Of a stretch of 64,000 nt of DNA, positions 1 through 12,037 are shown one piece after another. Both the position numbers and the translations under genes were made by a program. Location of the stretch: assembly GCF_029784135.1 (NCBI RefSeq), contig NC_073746.1:230343882-230407881 (forward strand), read 5' to 3'. Position 1 is the stretch's first letter. Every line of letters begins with the position of its first letter. The notes beneath the pieces are model-generated. The model made no database searches and was not told the DNA's origin. It saw only the letters and a list, made by a program, of their open reading frames with translations. The stretch comes from Toxorhynchites rutilus septentrionalis. Its lineage: Eukaryota; Arthropoda; Insecta; Diptera; Culicidae.

Positions 1-125
1 GTATTGAATTTAGAAAAAAAATGAATTTAATTGATATTACGATACTTAGTTTAGAGGAAATGTGAAGGAATTGTATACACGTTTTACCTAATTATTTTGT
101 TACTATATTTTGATTGAATTGAAAA

Positions 126-128
<3 letters not shown>

Positions 129-200
<72 letters not shown>
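129..200. repeat. (TA)n microsatellite
   Basis: Uninterrupted TA dinucleotide run of about 36 units, directly before the first foldback repeat copy. Confidence 0.97.
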
Positions 201-204
<4 letters not shown>

Positions 205-1115
205 CATTTCATGTCAAACCGATATAGTGCTCCTCAGATTTCCATGAAAAGTGGTAGTTTCTTTCTTTATTGCAAAATATTAGACCCGTATTTTTTATTT
301 TTTCGTTAGGGTGACCTTTTCTTATTTTAGGGTGGTCCGAAAAATCATTTTTTTCAACTTTTTCCTAAAAGTGCCTTTTTTAAAAATTCATAACTTTTGA
401 ATCACTGAACCGATTTAGATGATCGATATATCAAATTGAAGCCAATTAATCTTTTTTGGAAAAATATTAGGCTTGCCAAGAAATCGAATTTTGTTTTCGT
501 AACTATTGATTGTAGTTGTTTTTTGTTATTTTTATGTTTTTTGTTTTTATGTTTTTATATTTTATGTTTTTTCTTGAAAGCTGAGGATTTATTACATAAC
601 ATATCTCGATATCAGATAGGCTTTTTTGTGTTTTTGAATGACTTTTCAAAGTTAACCGGTCGTCCGTAAAATCATTTTTCCACTCTTATCCAAAAATAAT
701 TTTTTGCAAAAATTTATTACATTTGAACTACTGAACTGATTGAGATGATCGACATATTAAATTGAAGCCAATAAGCCAATCTTTTTTGAAAAAATATCAC
801 ACTTACCGGAAAGATAGGATTCTAGTCGCATAGGTCTAGTCTAGTCACATAAGAATATTGAACGAAGACTTAAAACATGTTAAATTTACAAAATAATGAC
901 TCTAAAACGAAAAAAACACCTCTCTAGAACCCTCTTTCCAAGTTCAATACTTTTTTCAATATTTTTTCTATTAAAAATCTACCTCATTGGCTTCAATTAG
1001 ATTTATTGATCATCTGAATCGGTTCAGAGGTTCAACAGTTATGATTTTTTGAAAAAGTCATTTTTGGGAAAAAGTGGAAAAAATGAGTTTTCGGACAACA
1101 CTAAAATGGAAATGG
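205..1115. repeat. Foldback (long inverted repeat) element, copy 1
   Basis: The left part reads ...AAACCGATATAGTG..., ACCCGTATTTTTTATTTTTT, AGGGTG, then a GGGTGGTCCGAAAAAT block. The right part carries the reverse complement of the inner blocks (ACTTTTGAATCACTGAACCGATT against AATCGGTTCAGAGGTTCAACAGT, and TTTTCGGACAACACTAAAAT). The same arrangement recurs near 8.24-9.26 kb and 21.7-24.9 kb, so this is a dispersed family. No coding capacity is seen; short ORFs here are AT-rich accidents. Confidence 0.75.
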
Positions 1116-1172
1116 ACATAAGTTTAGTTTAATAATAATCTATTTGGTTTCTGATACTAATATATTTTATTT

Positions 1173-3824
1173 CTACCATGCCATGCTCCTGCTATCAAAT
1201 TTTCGTTTCCTTGTTTTTTTGTTTTCTCCGCTTTTTAAACGAAAAGATATAAATTTTTTTATAATGTCATTCCTTGTTTTTTCACAATGGAATAAAGTGG
1301 ATGGCAAAACATACATTTCTCCTGCCATTTTCTTCGGCAAATCAGCTTCGTTAGGTTCCAAATGCGATTTCATATTTCGGAATAGAATTTCCATTGCTAA
1401 GAAGAAATTAAAAGTCTCATCATTCACTATGCAGATGGGAGAGTTAGAAGCTGTAGCTCGCAAATATGAAAAAAGAGACGGTTGATACAATCTAGGTTGT
1501 GTTTTGCTGACTACCAATCTCTTGTTACACTGCTGACATGTTCTTTCCCGCTGAATAATTTTTTTGATGATGAAACCAGCTATATAGAACAACGAATTTT
1601 GTTCTGTTCTGTCGAGAAAAGTTTTCGCTTCATCGACGGTGTACTCATAGCCGAATTCAATATTCATATCATCCACATTATCACTAGAATTAGATGAAGC
1701 TGAAATTCGATATGATGTCGATGCTGCTTCATTGTCCATCAATTTCTGGGCTGAACATTCTTCACGCCGCTTTGATAGCAAATCTATCAATCCAATAAGA
1801 TGTTGTTGTGTATCGGCTGTATACGAAGCATTCGGTACTACGGTCATGTATTGCGAAAGAGTCACAATTTTCAAGTTATTGCTGAATTGCAATGGAGTTG
1901 GGCGTCGTTGCTTTGCAAGAATCAATGAGAAAAGACTCTCCAGACAATCTTGGACGAACCGCGATGTAAATATTTGTGGGTGTCCTTCATGCAAAAGCCG
2001 ATCTGTCAACCTCACAATTGCATTCGTGCAAACGATTACACTTGTTTGCCATGGTTTCCAATGTCCGTGTCCTACTTGGAGATCATACATTAACCGCACC
2101 ATGGTCTTCAGATGAGCGATATCCTCGTCATATTTCATAGGATCATTCAAACAAAATACTTTTTCTTCTGCCCTATTATTGATAAGCTCGAACCATCGAG
2201 CAAAGTCTTCTATGAAGCATGCGGTAGTAAGAAGCTCCGGTAATTCTCGTATTTCCGCATGAAACTTCAATGCTGCAGCCACCGTCCTGTTGCAATATTT
2301 TGTTGCGTTGCATACTTTCATTTTATCTATTGAAGATGTTCTGTTGTCAAAGCACACATCCGAGGCCGTTAGTCTGTGACAAAGCCGCAACGTGTTGTTT
2401 ATTTCGGAGTTCACGATTGTGGTTAAATGGTCTCGATGAACAATATTGGATGTTAGCTTTTTTTCACGAACATACCAATCCGGAACTTTCAGGTAGACAT
2501 TGTTCAACCAGCCATGTACTGTATTTTTAAATACGTGTACGGGATCGGGTATGATCTCTAGCATTCTGTTCTCAGCGTTTGGATGAGGTATCGCAGCATT
2601 TAATGTCTCATTTTTGCGACGAATATCGATCCCCAAATCCTTCCACATGCGCTGGTTTTCGGACCCGGAATCTGTTGTTATAAAATGGACACGCAAACTG
2701 ATTCCCTCTGCTCTTGAAACTGCAGACAATACAGCATTCTTCAAAAACTCTTTTTGTATAGAGTTGCCGGTGTACTCGAAAGCAACCACCTGTTTCCAGC
2801 GCGCTGCGATTCCAACTAGCATGAATACCAAAGCTTTACAGGCTAAAGTTTGGGACATAGGAAGCGTTGTTGTTCCAACAAACTGCTTCGTATTTTGGCA
2901 AAACTCATTTGCCGCGTCTATGCTCATTTCGTCTAGAACCAATCCGCAGTCCTTTTCTTCAACCGACATTGTGGAGACTTTATGTTGTAGCAGCTCGAAT
3001 ATATCTTCAAGAATACCTACAAAATATCATTTCATATATTAACATGCGATGAGACATATGATTATAATTACATACCAGGACTGAAACGAACTCCTTCAAT
3101 TTGGCGTAGTAGAGTCCTCGTGGATGGGAACGGGAAGCCTTTTTGAATAAGCTTGTCGTATCCACCTTGACATGCAAACCGAATTTGTAAATTTTCCGTA
3201 ATCGTTTCATTGGACCAACGTTTCACTTTTTTAACCTCTCCTGTTAATAGCTTAATTTGATCTTCTCTGAAAAGCTTCTTCAAGGGTTGTTTTCCACGAA
3301 TTCTCGAGGTCAGATATCCGCATTTTTTCTTCCATTGTTTTACAATTCTATTAACGGTTACATCAATATAAAATATTAGAAAATAACATATTTTTTGACA
3401 CACTACCTTTTCAGCTTGGAAATTTGATGTTTCAAACGAAATATTTCTTCCTGTAGTTGTTTATCTCCTTCATATACGTCAACCAAATCATAATTGTTCT
3501 CAATACTTTGTATCTCTTCCCATTCCTCATTCGCGGATGCAGCTAAGGTCGGAATTTTCGTAACTCCATTTTCATTGTATTTCCCATCAACAAAATGAGC
3601 CTGTATATATACTAGTATTAGGATATGTTTTAGAATTAGTTTTTAATACTTACGCTACATATTCTTGTGCTTGATTTGATTTCAAAGAATGGAACTTCTA
3701 ATTCACTGTTCACGCAAAATCGAATCCATTCTTTCCGAATATTTTTGTCTTGAGGGAACCGATAAAATTTATACTCAGGATGAGTATCCGTCCTTCGCTC
3801 ACAATTTAAGGCTTTACACTTCAT
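1173..3824 (-). CDS. P-element transposase (THAP domain), four exons, apparently open
   Basis: Exons on the minus strand are 3824-3654, 3600-3407, 3347-3076 and 3016-1173. Each intron has GT...AG ends (GTAAGT, GTAGTG, GTATGT donors). The exons sum to 2481 nt and stay in frame: 826 residues plus stop, in the size range of known P transposases. Residues 1-60 are a THAP zinc finger: MKCKALNC start, a W-containing core, and ICSAHF created exactly across the first splice. A glutamine/leucine-rich coiled-coil-like stretch follows near 100-125. The RNase H-like catalytic core shows LVLDEM (D241), TTDSGSEN (D328), the family motif PDPVHVFKN (about 369-377) and DCLESLFS (E572). The start at 3824 was preferred over the upstream in-frame ATG at 3896 because THAP domains sit at the N-terminus. 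The predicted function is cut-and-paste transposition in the nucleus. I could not find convincing 31-bp terminal inverted repeats, so the element itself may be end-damaged, or this may be a domesticated copy. Confidence 0.88.
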
Positions 3825-3896
3825 TTTTATTTTTGAATTACGTTTTGTATGAATAAAATGGCTTCCTAACGTTGTTTTGGTTGTATTCCTGCTCAT

Positions 3897-5282
3897 ATAA
3901 TAAGATAGAATGTTTTGGTTCAGACAATGAGAATCTGCATAACGCTGTAACGGTTGTCAGATTAGATTTATTTGCTAAAAAAAAAATCCCAAATTTGTTT
4001 TGGAAACGATTATATTATAGATATGGGTATTTAAAAGACTTATTTTATCCTTTTAAAGCATATTTTTGAGATTGTCTATTTGAAAATATGCAATAATCAT
4101 TGAATTCGCACCAACCAAATGTTACGATTCATTAAAATAGAAATTTGAAAAATCCGATATTTTATAATATTTGGCAGCTCTGGCATCTTCATGTCATGGC
4201 TTCGTTTTTGGACGACGAAGAAGAGTAAGAAGCCAGTTGTCTGGTCTTGTCTTAGGTAGAAATGTGAGTGATCAGACAGTTCCAATCATTATTGACAATC
4301 GCGACGGTTGTTTAGATCAAGAAGGTAGAGTTAACAGGTGGCTCGTAATTTACACTATTTAGAAAAGACGTATGAGGAATGGCAAGACGAAAGGTTTGGA
4401 TTTGTTCATGTTATTACTTACGTTGGTATGGTTACATTTGATTTCGTCGAAGGTATTTGAAGCAGTATAATAAATAAACAGTTGTCGTTGAAAATAGTAA
4501 CCTAGTAACCTTTATGCATAAGCTTCCGCCAGCTGGCTCGGCTAATGTGATATGATTTATTCAGGGAATGCTTTGATCGTGGTACCGATATGGTGCATAA
4601 TTTGTAGCTTTGTTTTTTGTGCTGGTTCATAACGGCAATCAACTGTGCCGACGAAACTGTAGCCAATGTTTAGTGTTGTTTGGATACCATCTATGTAAAT
4701 AAATTCAAACTTACGGGATACGTCCGAACGGCAATTCTGTCATTACGTTTTACCTTCCACTTCACTTTCCTTGGTTTGGATTTGTTTGTTGAAGTAGAAG
4801 TTGTTGTTATTGTCAGAGATGTCTAAATTTTTCGTTTATTCGATTATCGTTTAATCGTGGGGCCATTTGTAAATAGTCGATTCATTCGAACAATTGTCTT
4901 TCAGTATTCGAGTATTTATTTCTTGCAGTTAAAATGAACAAACATTTATAATAAAAAAGATTATGGTGTCATAATTTTAAAAGTTAAATTAAATATAATT
5001 TAATATAATTTGAATTTGAATGCACCATGTTAAATAAAATAAACATGGTGCATTCAAAACCATTATTTGAATGAAATGGTATTTAAATAAATTGATAAAT
5101 TTACCATTTCATAATTATTTGCGGATCATGAAAATGATCCGATTGAAAACCGACAAGGCGTTTTTTTTTATTTAGAGTTAAGCCTTACCAGAACTATTGA
5201 AGTTTAGTTAATAAACGTGAGATGAACACGAAAATTTCATTTTTTTATAAAACGAAAGAAAATTGCGATCTCAAAGAATCGC
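3897..5282. other. No recognised gene
   Basis: Contains the presumed 5' flank of the P transposase. A minus-strand open stretch around 4560-4730 encodes about 50 residues (including FIYIDGIQTTLNIGYSF) with no family I recognise. The rest is AT-rich with no repeat shared elsewhere in the window. Confidence 0.5.
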
Positions 5283-6312
5283 TCAAAAATCATCCACTTC
5301 CATTTAGGCTTTATTGAGAAACTTCTTATACAGTGTTACAAACTGCGTCACGAACACGTCCAGATGGAATATATGTTTGCTTCCTTGCTGCATCCAGTGT
5401 TCATAATGCCCGGCAAAATTCAATGTTTGCGTCTTCAGACTCATATCGCAATTTTTAACCAGACTCGGTACCAATCCACAGATTATAACATTCGATAGAA
5501 CGCCTTGAAATAGCAGCTCGTATAGCCGTTCGCTCACCCCCTCCATCTTCTGTGGACTTTGTTCGAGGACAATCTGATTGGCGGTTTCTCTATGGAATAT
5601 TTGCCAGTCAATTTCCGGTACTTCTTAGTTGACCGTGAACGGTTACTGTTGTACCTTGCAAGCTTCCAGCATGAGGATAGCGTAAGTCTTTTCTCCAAAG
5701 GAATGTGCTGAAATGTAAATAGTGTTGTTACATTCAACAAACAAACAAATCACAATATTACATTCAAAATTTTAAGAATATCCTCCTAAGATAGAGCCGG
5801 CCCCCTTATTCCCAAGCAACGACTTCTCACCGCGGGAATAACCCGTGAAGTAGAATTGGCGCACAAAATCAATCTGCACCTAGACATATACTTTTCAATG
5901 GTTCTTCTCAGCGCATCAGCTAATTCACCACGGACAAGACGAGAGTCATATTCACTCTACCCGCTGGGATAAATTTGATTGATCAAATCCGACAGGACCA
6001 CCCTGTCATATATCCCGGTAACCGATGAATTCAACTCGATGTGGTAATTACTGCTGATGATACTGATTTCCACCTTCCGGTTCGAGGGCGTTGTGAAGTT
6101 TATTATTTCATTGCCTAGCCCCACGCCCGGTTGGTAAAGTTTCCACAGCAGATACATGATGCGAGTTTTCTTACTGGCCCGGAAGGATCGTATAACATGA
6201 GATGCGGGAAGTCTCCCTGGGAGCGAAGATTAATCAGATGCGCAACTTGCGTTTTGTGGTAGTCCAGTTTGGACAGCTGGCGCGATCGGTAGCGGTCAAC
6301 TCAGAGAGCCAT
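5283..6312 (-). pseudogene. Replication factor C subunit 3 (RFC3/RfC38) pseudogene
   Basis: Read on the minus strand, broken frames give a near full-length small clamp-loader subunit: LSKLDYHKTQVAHL, SQGDFPHLMLYDPSG, KTRIMYLLWKLYQPGV, FTTPSNRKVEISIISSNYHI, GIYDRVVLSDLI, EKYMSRCRLILCANSTSRVI, LMLEACKVQQ, ETANQIVLEQSPQK, LVKNCDMSLKTQTLNFAGHY and a C-terminal KKFLNKA stop MEVDDF. Functional RFC3 is an AAA+ subunit of the clamp loader that loads PCNA. Here codon 4 (Trp in the family) is TGA, one base is missing inside the Walker A loop (GPSGAGKKTR in functional proteins), further stops and frameshifts follow, and roughly 30 residues between ILKIL and AILMLEA are missing. At that gap the sequence has GTAATATT...TTTACATTTCAG, which could be a retained intron; if so, this is a DNA-level duplicate, not a processed copy. 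Confidence 0.85.
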
Positions 6313-7628
6313 TGTACACAAAAATATTTGATGTATAATACAAAAATACTTGATGACTTGTTGTTTTCGTGTTGGCCTTTGTCAGAGTAAATGCATCACC
6401 TCCAGAGATGACAGATGATTTTTTTGAAAATCTTCAACAAAAATCTGAAATGTTGATGAAATCTGAGATGCAGATACTTTTGTAACCGCGAGAATAACAA
6501 AGTAATGTTTGAAAAAAGGGGTTTTAAGCGCAGGAAATCAAGTCATAAAGAGAAGAAATACCATATCCCTACAGTCTGCAACTGAAAATATAAGTTTGCA
6601 ACAGGATAGACAGGACATTAAATATCAGTAAAATTGCGAACATGTCTGTAGATTTAGTATCCTTGCAATGATGAGAAACAAATTTGGTAAAAAAATCGAA
6701 GTCGAACGGGTTACAAAATGCATCATTTTTCTAATTTCAAACCCGATCGGGAGCCGGAATAGAGGGGATACGCAAGACGTGTTATTCCACAAACTAAGTA
6801 TTAATACAAATGACACGTGTATTACTACGTAGAGTCGGCGAAGTGCCGCTAAAAACGTTAAGGCCCCCTGAAAAGTTGAAAAGAAAATACATGTCTGAAA
6901 ACACAATATTCTTCAAATTGTATTTAAAATGAAACTGTATATTCACATCTGGCATCCCTAGTCACGAAGAACGAACACAAAGAGGCGAATGTTGTGAATA
7001 TCGCCAAACACCAAACCATCAGCTAGACTTTTGAGTGTCGCACTATTCTGGCATTTCAGCGACAGGACACTCACCAAGGAGCTCGGATTTCTACCGTCAA
7101 GTAGAAGTTCACCATGCGTTAGTGTTGTGATAATACTCTTCTCACACTATTGGACTGACTTTGGGATGGTCACCAAAGATAATCGCAGTACAAAATTTGT
7201 TGATTATCTTTGTGTGAGTACCATCACTTGATTCTCACGACAAATCGCAGCTCTGCATCATGATTCAATCCATCTTGCCTACATAGGTAACAAGCATTCT
7301 CTTCGCAACAACCTACAGTATTCCGAAATTCTATTCGCGCATGGTACCTCTCCAGACGCAATTAATTCACTATTAATCTCATGGAAATACTTGTAATTTA
7401 ATATAATTATCTCGTTCTATATTACCAACACGTCTTCTCTGCCCATGCAAACTCATTACAACTATCAACAAAATGAAACTTCGTAAGTGAATTTGACACT
7501 AGGCAATTTATGTGCATGGAAAGCGATGAAAGTTTCATCGTTGGTAACACAATTACACAATATCACGCTGGCTCTCCATATAAAGTAAGCTCATAATAAG
7601 TATCTGCCATTCTACGATGGAAGCGTAC
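6313..7628. other. No recognised gene
   Basis: AT-rich sequence with only short ORFs that resemble no family I know. No copy of the window's repeat families was seen here. Confidence 0.5.
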
Positions 7629-7739
7629 CTTACGAGGGAGGATTGCTGCAGGTGGTAAAGGATTCTCCCACGCTCCGATGAGCCTTCTCGAGCGGCTTGT
7701 TTCAACTGTTCGTGTGCCCCTGTGCACTCAAGATGCTTG
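7629..7739 (-). CDS. Candidate isolated internal exon (unassigned)
   Basis: On the minus strand a TTATGTGTAG acceptor is followed by an open stretch encoding KHLECTGAHEQLKQAAREG and SSERGRILYHLQQSSLV, ending at overlapping donors (CTC|GTAAGG or AAG|GTACGC). Composition is less AT-biased and more charged than neighbouring chance ORFs. I do not recognise the protein. It could be one exon of a gene with very long introns, or chance. Confidence 0.22.
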
Positions 7740-8239
7740 CTACACATAATGATGTGGAAATAACCTCGAGGAATGCCCCTGTTTCAATTCCAGATTTTTC
7801 CATAGCCTACATCATTGAAATGAAAAACTCATCAGAAAGTGTTAGTTGTATTATTAGTTCCACCGACTTACCATGGAACCTTGTTCCATGGTATATGATG
7901 TATATGAATCTGAAATAATCCGCTAATATTCTCGTTCCAATTTTCAATCAAGCTGAAAAAGTATAAAGTTGGTCAGTCAAAGTTTGCCTTTGAATTTTGA
8001 TTAAATCGACATCGTCAGTTTGTGCATCGACTTGAGTTTTAAACTACCGAACTGTGCGAGAATAGAAACTCATTTTGTGAATAGCTTTTGAAACCTCGGT
8101 AGATTCTACTGAATGTTCCCAAATGCCGACCATCATTCATTTTAAACATTGTACGTCGCGGTTGAGTTGTGAAAAGCGAAAACTTTCAACATAAGTTCGA
8201 CAACGGCTGGTGTGAAAGTGGAAGAAAAAACATTGCTAT

Positions 8240-9265
8240 TGCCGATATAGTGGTTATCAGATTTTCGTCCAAAGTTGTAATTTTGTTCTTTATCGCAAAA
8301 CATTAGACCCTTATTTTGAATTTTTTTTTATTATGGTGGTTATTATTTTTTATTATGGTTCTATTTTGGGGTGGTCCAAAAGATAATTTTTCCATTTTCT
8401 CCCAAAAAAATCATAACTTTTGAACCATTCAAATTGAAGTCAATGAGCTTTAAAGGCTAGCAAAAAGACATGCAAAAAATGGATTTCATTTTCGTAATTA
8501 TTGCTTGTAGTGGTTTATTTTTCATGACTTTGGACTAGAGGGCGCTATATTTTTGTATATTTTGATATGAAGCTGATGATTTTTACAACATGTCTCGATA
8601 TGCGCAAAACTCGAGAAAGGAGATTCTTTTTTTCGTTTTTGAGACATGATTTTTCAAAGTCAACCGGTGGTCCGTAAAATCATTTCCTCCTTTTATCCAA
8701 AAATGACTCTGCCAAAATTCATAACATTTGAAATACTGAACCGATTTAGTTGATCGACATATTAAATTGTCAATAAGCTAACATTTTTTGCAAAAAATAT
8801 CACGGGAAGAGTCGCATAGGTCTAGTTTAGTCTCGTAGGAAGTTTGAACGAAGACTTAAAACTTGTTAAATTTGCAAAATAACGACTGAAAAACGATAAA
8901 TAACAACTCTCTGATTTCCGGATATATAATGTAAAAAAAAACTTCTGCATTCCATATAAAATATAAAAAAATATAGCGCCCTATGTCTATAACCGAGAAA
9001 ACTATGGAAAACTAACTCAATCAATAATTACAAAAATGAAAATTCAAATTTTTCGCGAAAGTGTTTAAATGTTTTCAAAGAATTCATAAGCTTCAATTTG
9101 ATATATCGATCATCTGAACCGTTCCAGTAGTTCAAAAGTTATGAATTTTTGTGGTGGAGAAAAAGGGGGAAATTAGTTTTTCGAACAATTTTCTTTGAAA
9201 AATCATAACTCAAAAACTAAAAAAAAACACCTCTCTGATTTCAGAATATGTTATGTGAAAAAACC
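8240..9265. repeat. Foldback element, copy 2 (diverged)
   Basis: Shares with copy 1 the opening GATATAGTGG...TCGCAAAACATTAGACCC, the GGTGGTCCAAAAGATAATTT block, the centre with AACTCTCTGATTTC, and the mirrored end AACCGTTCCAGTAGTTCAAAA. The far end is missing; a LINE scrap abuts it near 9270. Confidence 0.7.
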
Positions 9266-9269
9266 TCAG

Positions 9270-9478
9270 CTCCATACTAATATACCGTACGTGAGGTGGC
9301 TACGAAATAAGGTGAAGTACAGATTCTGTTTCGTTTCTAGAGGTACGAGATCCGCAATTCTCCTGGTGACACCCGTCACTTGATCAAGTTTTGAACTCAA
9401 CTTAGTATTGTGTTCTTTCCATTTGATTTTTCCATCGAATAATACACCCGGATATTTGAATACCTCAACTTTTTCGAA
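9270..9478 (-). pseudogene. LINE reverse-transcriptase fragment
   Basis: Minus-strand translation contains VEVFKYPGVLFDGKIKWKEH, TGVTRRIADLVPLETKQNLY and FRSHLTYGILVW. This is the region just after the RT palm (KYLGV...FD and the thumb) of Jockey/CR1-like non-LTR retrotransposons. Only about 70 codons survive; both sides are cut by other repeats. Confidence 0.7.
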
Positions 9479-9484
9479 CGTTGA

Positions 9485-9870
9485 ACAACATGCCATAAAA
9501 ATGAAACACAAATATCTGCATAACTAACCAAGCAAATGGAGACAAATTTAGCATGTGAGGGTTTTTGGGTACGAGAAATGTTTCTCTGATGGTTTGACGT
9601 ACTTTCCTCTTCTTTTTTTTTATCTGTATTATAGTGATTTTCAACTCATTTGGCTGGTTTGTCACTTTTTACTTCGGGAGTGAGAATTGAACTCGTGACC
9701 TTTAGCGTGAGAGGCATGGATGTTACCACTACGCCAGATCGCCTCCACTCTTTCCTCTTCTGAAAGTGGCGAGAGAACTCCCATACAAACAAAATACAAA
9801 TTTCCGCATAACTCGAGAATTAATAGAGCAAATGGAACCAAAATTGGAATCAGAGGATTTAAGACTACAA
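9485..9870. repeat. Two minisatellite units split by a SINE
   Basis: Both flanks of the SINE at 9614-9749 match the dispersed ~120-bp unit found at 12.6-13.2, 20.3-21.1 and 53.6-54.3 kb: AAACACAAATxTCTGCATAACTxGA, AATCAAGCAAATGGA, AATTTGGCATGTG. Confidence 0.75.
9614..9749 (-). mobile_element. tRNA-derived SINE with target-site duplication
   Basis: The minus strand starts GGAGGCGATCTGGCGTAGTG with an A box (TGGCGTAGTGG), then a B box (GGTCACGAGTTCAATTC), a ~60-nt body and an A-rich 3' tail (T run at 9613-9621 on plus). It is flanked by CTTTCCTCTTC at 9602-9612 and 9750-9760. The tRNA part resembles Glu/Val-type tRNAs, but the arms are imperfect, so it is a SINE, not a functional tRNA. It landed in a minisatellite unit. 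Confidence 0.85.
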
Positions 9871-11886
9871 TGAATACATTACACTTATGATATCTAATGT
9901 CATCGTCACAAATGAAAATTTATCACATTCCTATATTTTTTGGAGTAATCTGAAATAATGAATACTACCGAGAATCTTTTTCTAAATCAATATTATTGGT
10001 TTTTGCATAATAACATAATATCACGTTGAAGGTCGTATTTGTATGATACAGACTAATACTGAAACTTTAGGTTCTGTAATGTGTTGACAAAAGTATGCTT
10101 TGGAAGTGTTCCTTTTTCAGTGGTGGAAGTTCGTTACAAGCCGTTCTGTTCATCAAAAGTCGTGTGTGATGAAATCCGAAGGGAAAAAGAATGTTGCAAT
10201 TCAAAAAAATATTCCATCCATAAACGTTTTCGTGAACATGAACTGTCGTAATATGCGTCGTCGTGCATCTTATGATCGGCAGATCCGATACTGCACAACA
10301 AGATTTTTCATTAGGGTTCATCACTTATTTACCTTCGTTCGGAACATATATCGACTTATCATCTCACCTATACGTGTTCTCTAACAAATTCCCAAAGACA
10401 GATTTTCAATCTTCGTTGTATTTCTACCAACATCTAATTCTATTCTATGAAGTGAGAAACAATCATTCTCAAACACTTTTTCTTTAGTACATAATTTAGG
10501 TAAACTCTTTATCACAGCAAAAGTGGCTCGTGGAAAGTTGATTCGGATTGCTAAATTTATCAGAAGATCTTCTGTCATTCCACATTTTTCGCAAGCCATC
10601 ATTCCACAATGGAAAGTGTAACAAAATCAGGCATCCTCCCTCCCAGCCTCCACCTATGGTACGGGAAGTTTATTGACAAACCAGAATGAAGCAGTATCCT
10701 TGCCAGTTACAAAAAAGAAAATGGGTCGTACGGACAGAACCAACCCCTCCGATGCTTGCCTTACGCTCTCGGAGTCGAAATCGTTGATGGGAATCTAATT
10801 TCGTAAACCGATAAATCGGAAAACTTTTTGTTGAAATGACCAACTCCTCCTAGAAATGTCCGGAAAGGCCGCAGGGAAAGGAAACGGTCATCCTTCCGAC
10901 GATTTACGGGTTGGATGCCTCTCGAAAAGGAAATGCGGGCGGATTATGGAAGCGTACACAATAAAAATAAACCATCGCCGACAGAAAACGGCAAATCGTA
11001 TTTCTTTCATCGAATCGATCTGCTCGGAACGTGATGGTAAAAAAATTATTTCCGTTGTCCCACTCCGTCGTTTTCTAACCATATGGTTAATTGAATGATG
11101 ACAAGCCGAGATCGACGGAGAGATGAAATGATCAACAGGGTGAATGGTGGGCGGAAGATTAGGAGGGTGATACGAGTAAATTCCGTCACTTCTTTGCCCG
11201 TTAATCGGGTGGTAGTCGGAAGGAAAGTTGCTTGAAATTTGATACAGGCGTGAGCGGAATAATGTAGCAATCCTTTGGTGTTCCATTTTCAGCATCATTG
11301 GGTCTTCAAAGATGCATGAGAATGTTTGATTTATACGATGAACTATTCCTCGCATAGCAGGATCTCTTTGGGAGAAGCATGTTGATTTTTTTTATTGGTT
11401 ATTTTTTATTTATTTTAATTATAATTATTTTTTTGGACCACCTTAATTTCATGTATTTTCTGCACCGCCAATAGCATACAACTGTGTACTTCTTCAGTGT
11501 AATATGAACCAGGAAAGGAGTATTCCAAATCTGATTTAATTCACCTAAAGGTGTAGTTATACCTTTCTCATATCTCGATAGTACTTTTGATCAATTTCAC
11601 CCCAGTGATCAATTTGCCTCCGGATGACGGTACTAAACATATGCTGTGTGTGGTTGTCAATAATCGCGATGAGCCTAACGTGATCCTTATTTACTCGAAG
11701 GTAATTGAAGCGTTTATTACATTCAGTTTGGGTGTTTTCTCTCTTACTCCACGAAAGGTAAGCGCTTGTTTACAACTGATCATTTCTGTAGTCGGATGGT
11801 CGAATGAGTGCCTAGGTCTAACATCTGTTCTCGATGGTTTAACTAACTGGAGAAGAGTCTTCAAGCTAAGTATACCTTCAACATCA
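9871..11886. other. No recognised gene
   Basis: Unassigned sequence. ORFs of 70-155 codons (for example minus 10888-11355) have no family signature I can see and overlap each other on both strands, which suggests chance. Confidence 0.45.
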
Positions 11887-12037
11887 AGCAAACCATTTGT
11901 CATGACAATTGTCATGCGAAAATGCGAAAACAGAATAGAAACTGAGAGAGGTTGGCGTCGACATCATGCCTCATACCGTATGTTTCTATTCTGTTTTCGC
12001 ATTTACGCATGGCAATTGTCATGACAAATGGTTTGCT
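11887..12037. repeat. Perfect-type hairpin, ~55-bp stem
   Basis: AGCAAACCATTTGTCATGAC... at 11887-11943 is mirrored by ...GTCATGACAAATGGTTTGCT ending at 12037, with a loop of about 38 nt. The arms also share the GCGAAAACAGAATAGAAAC block. This may be a short MITE, a local inverted duplication, or a transcribed hairpin. Confidence 0.85.

Noticed and set aside
1144..3052. Several plus-strand ORFs of 60-142 codons
   Set aside because: Antisense shadows of the P transposase exons.
1100..4100. Terminal inverted repeats for the P element
   Set aside because: Candidate pair near CATAAGTTTAG (1117) and TAGATATGGG (4018) matches too poorly to call.
9670..9749. tRNA gene on minus
   Set aside because: Same reason: part of a short SINE with an A tail and an 11-bp duplication.
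10888..11355. 155-codon minus ORF, histidine/proline rich
   Set aside because: Overlaps an 80-codon plus ORF and a 74-codon minus ORF; no recognisable domain or splice context.
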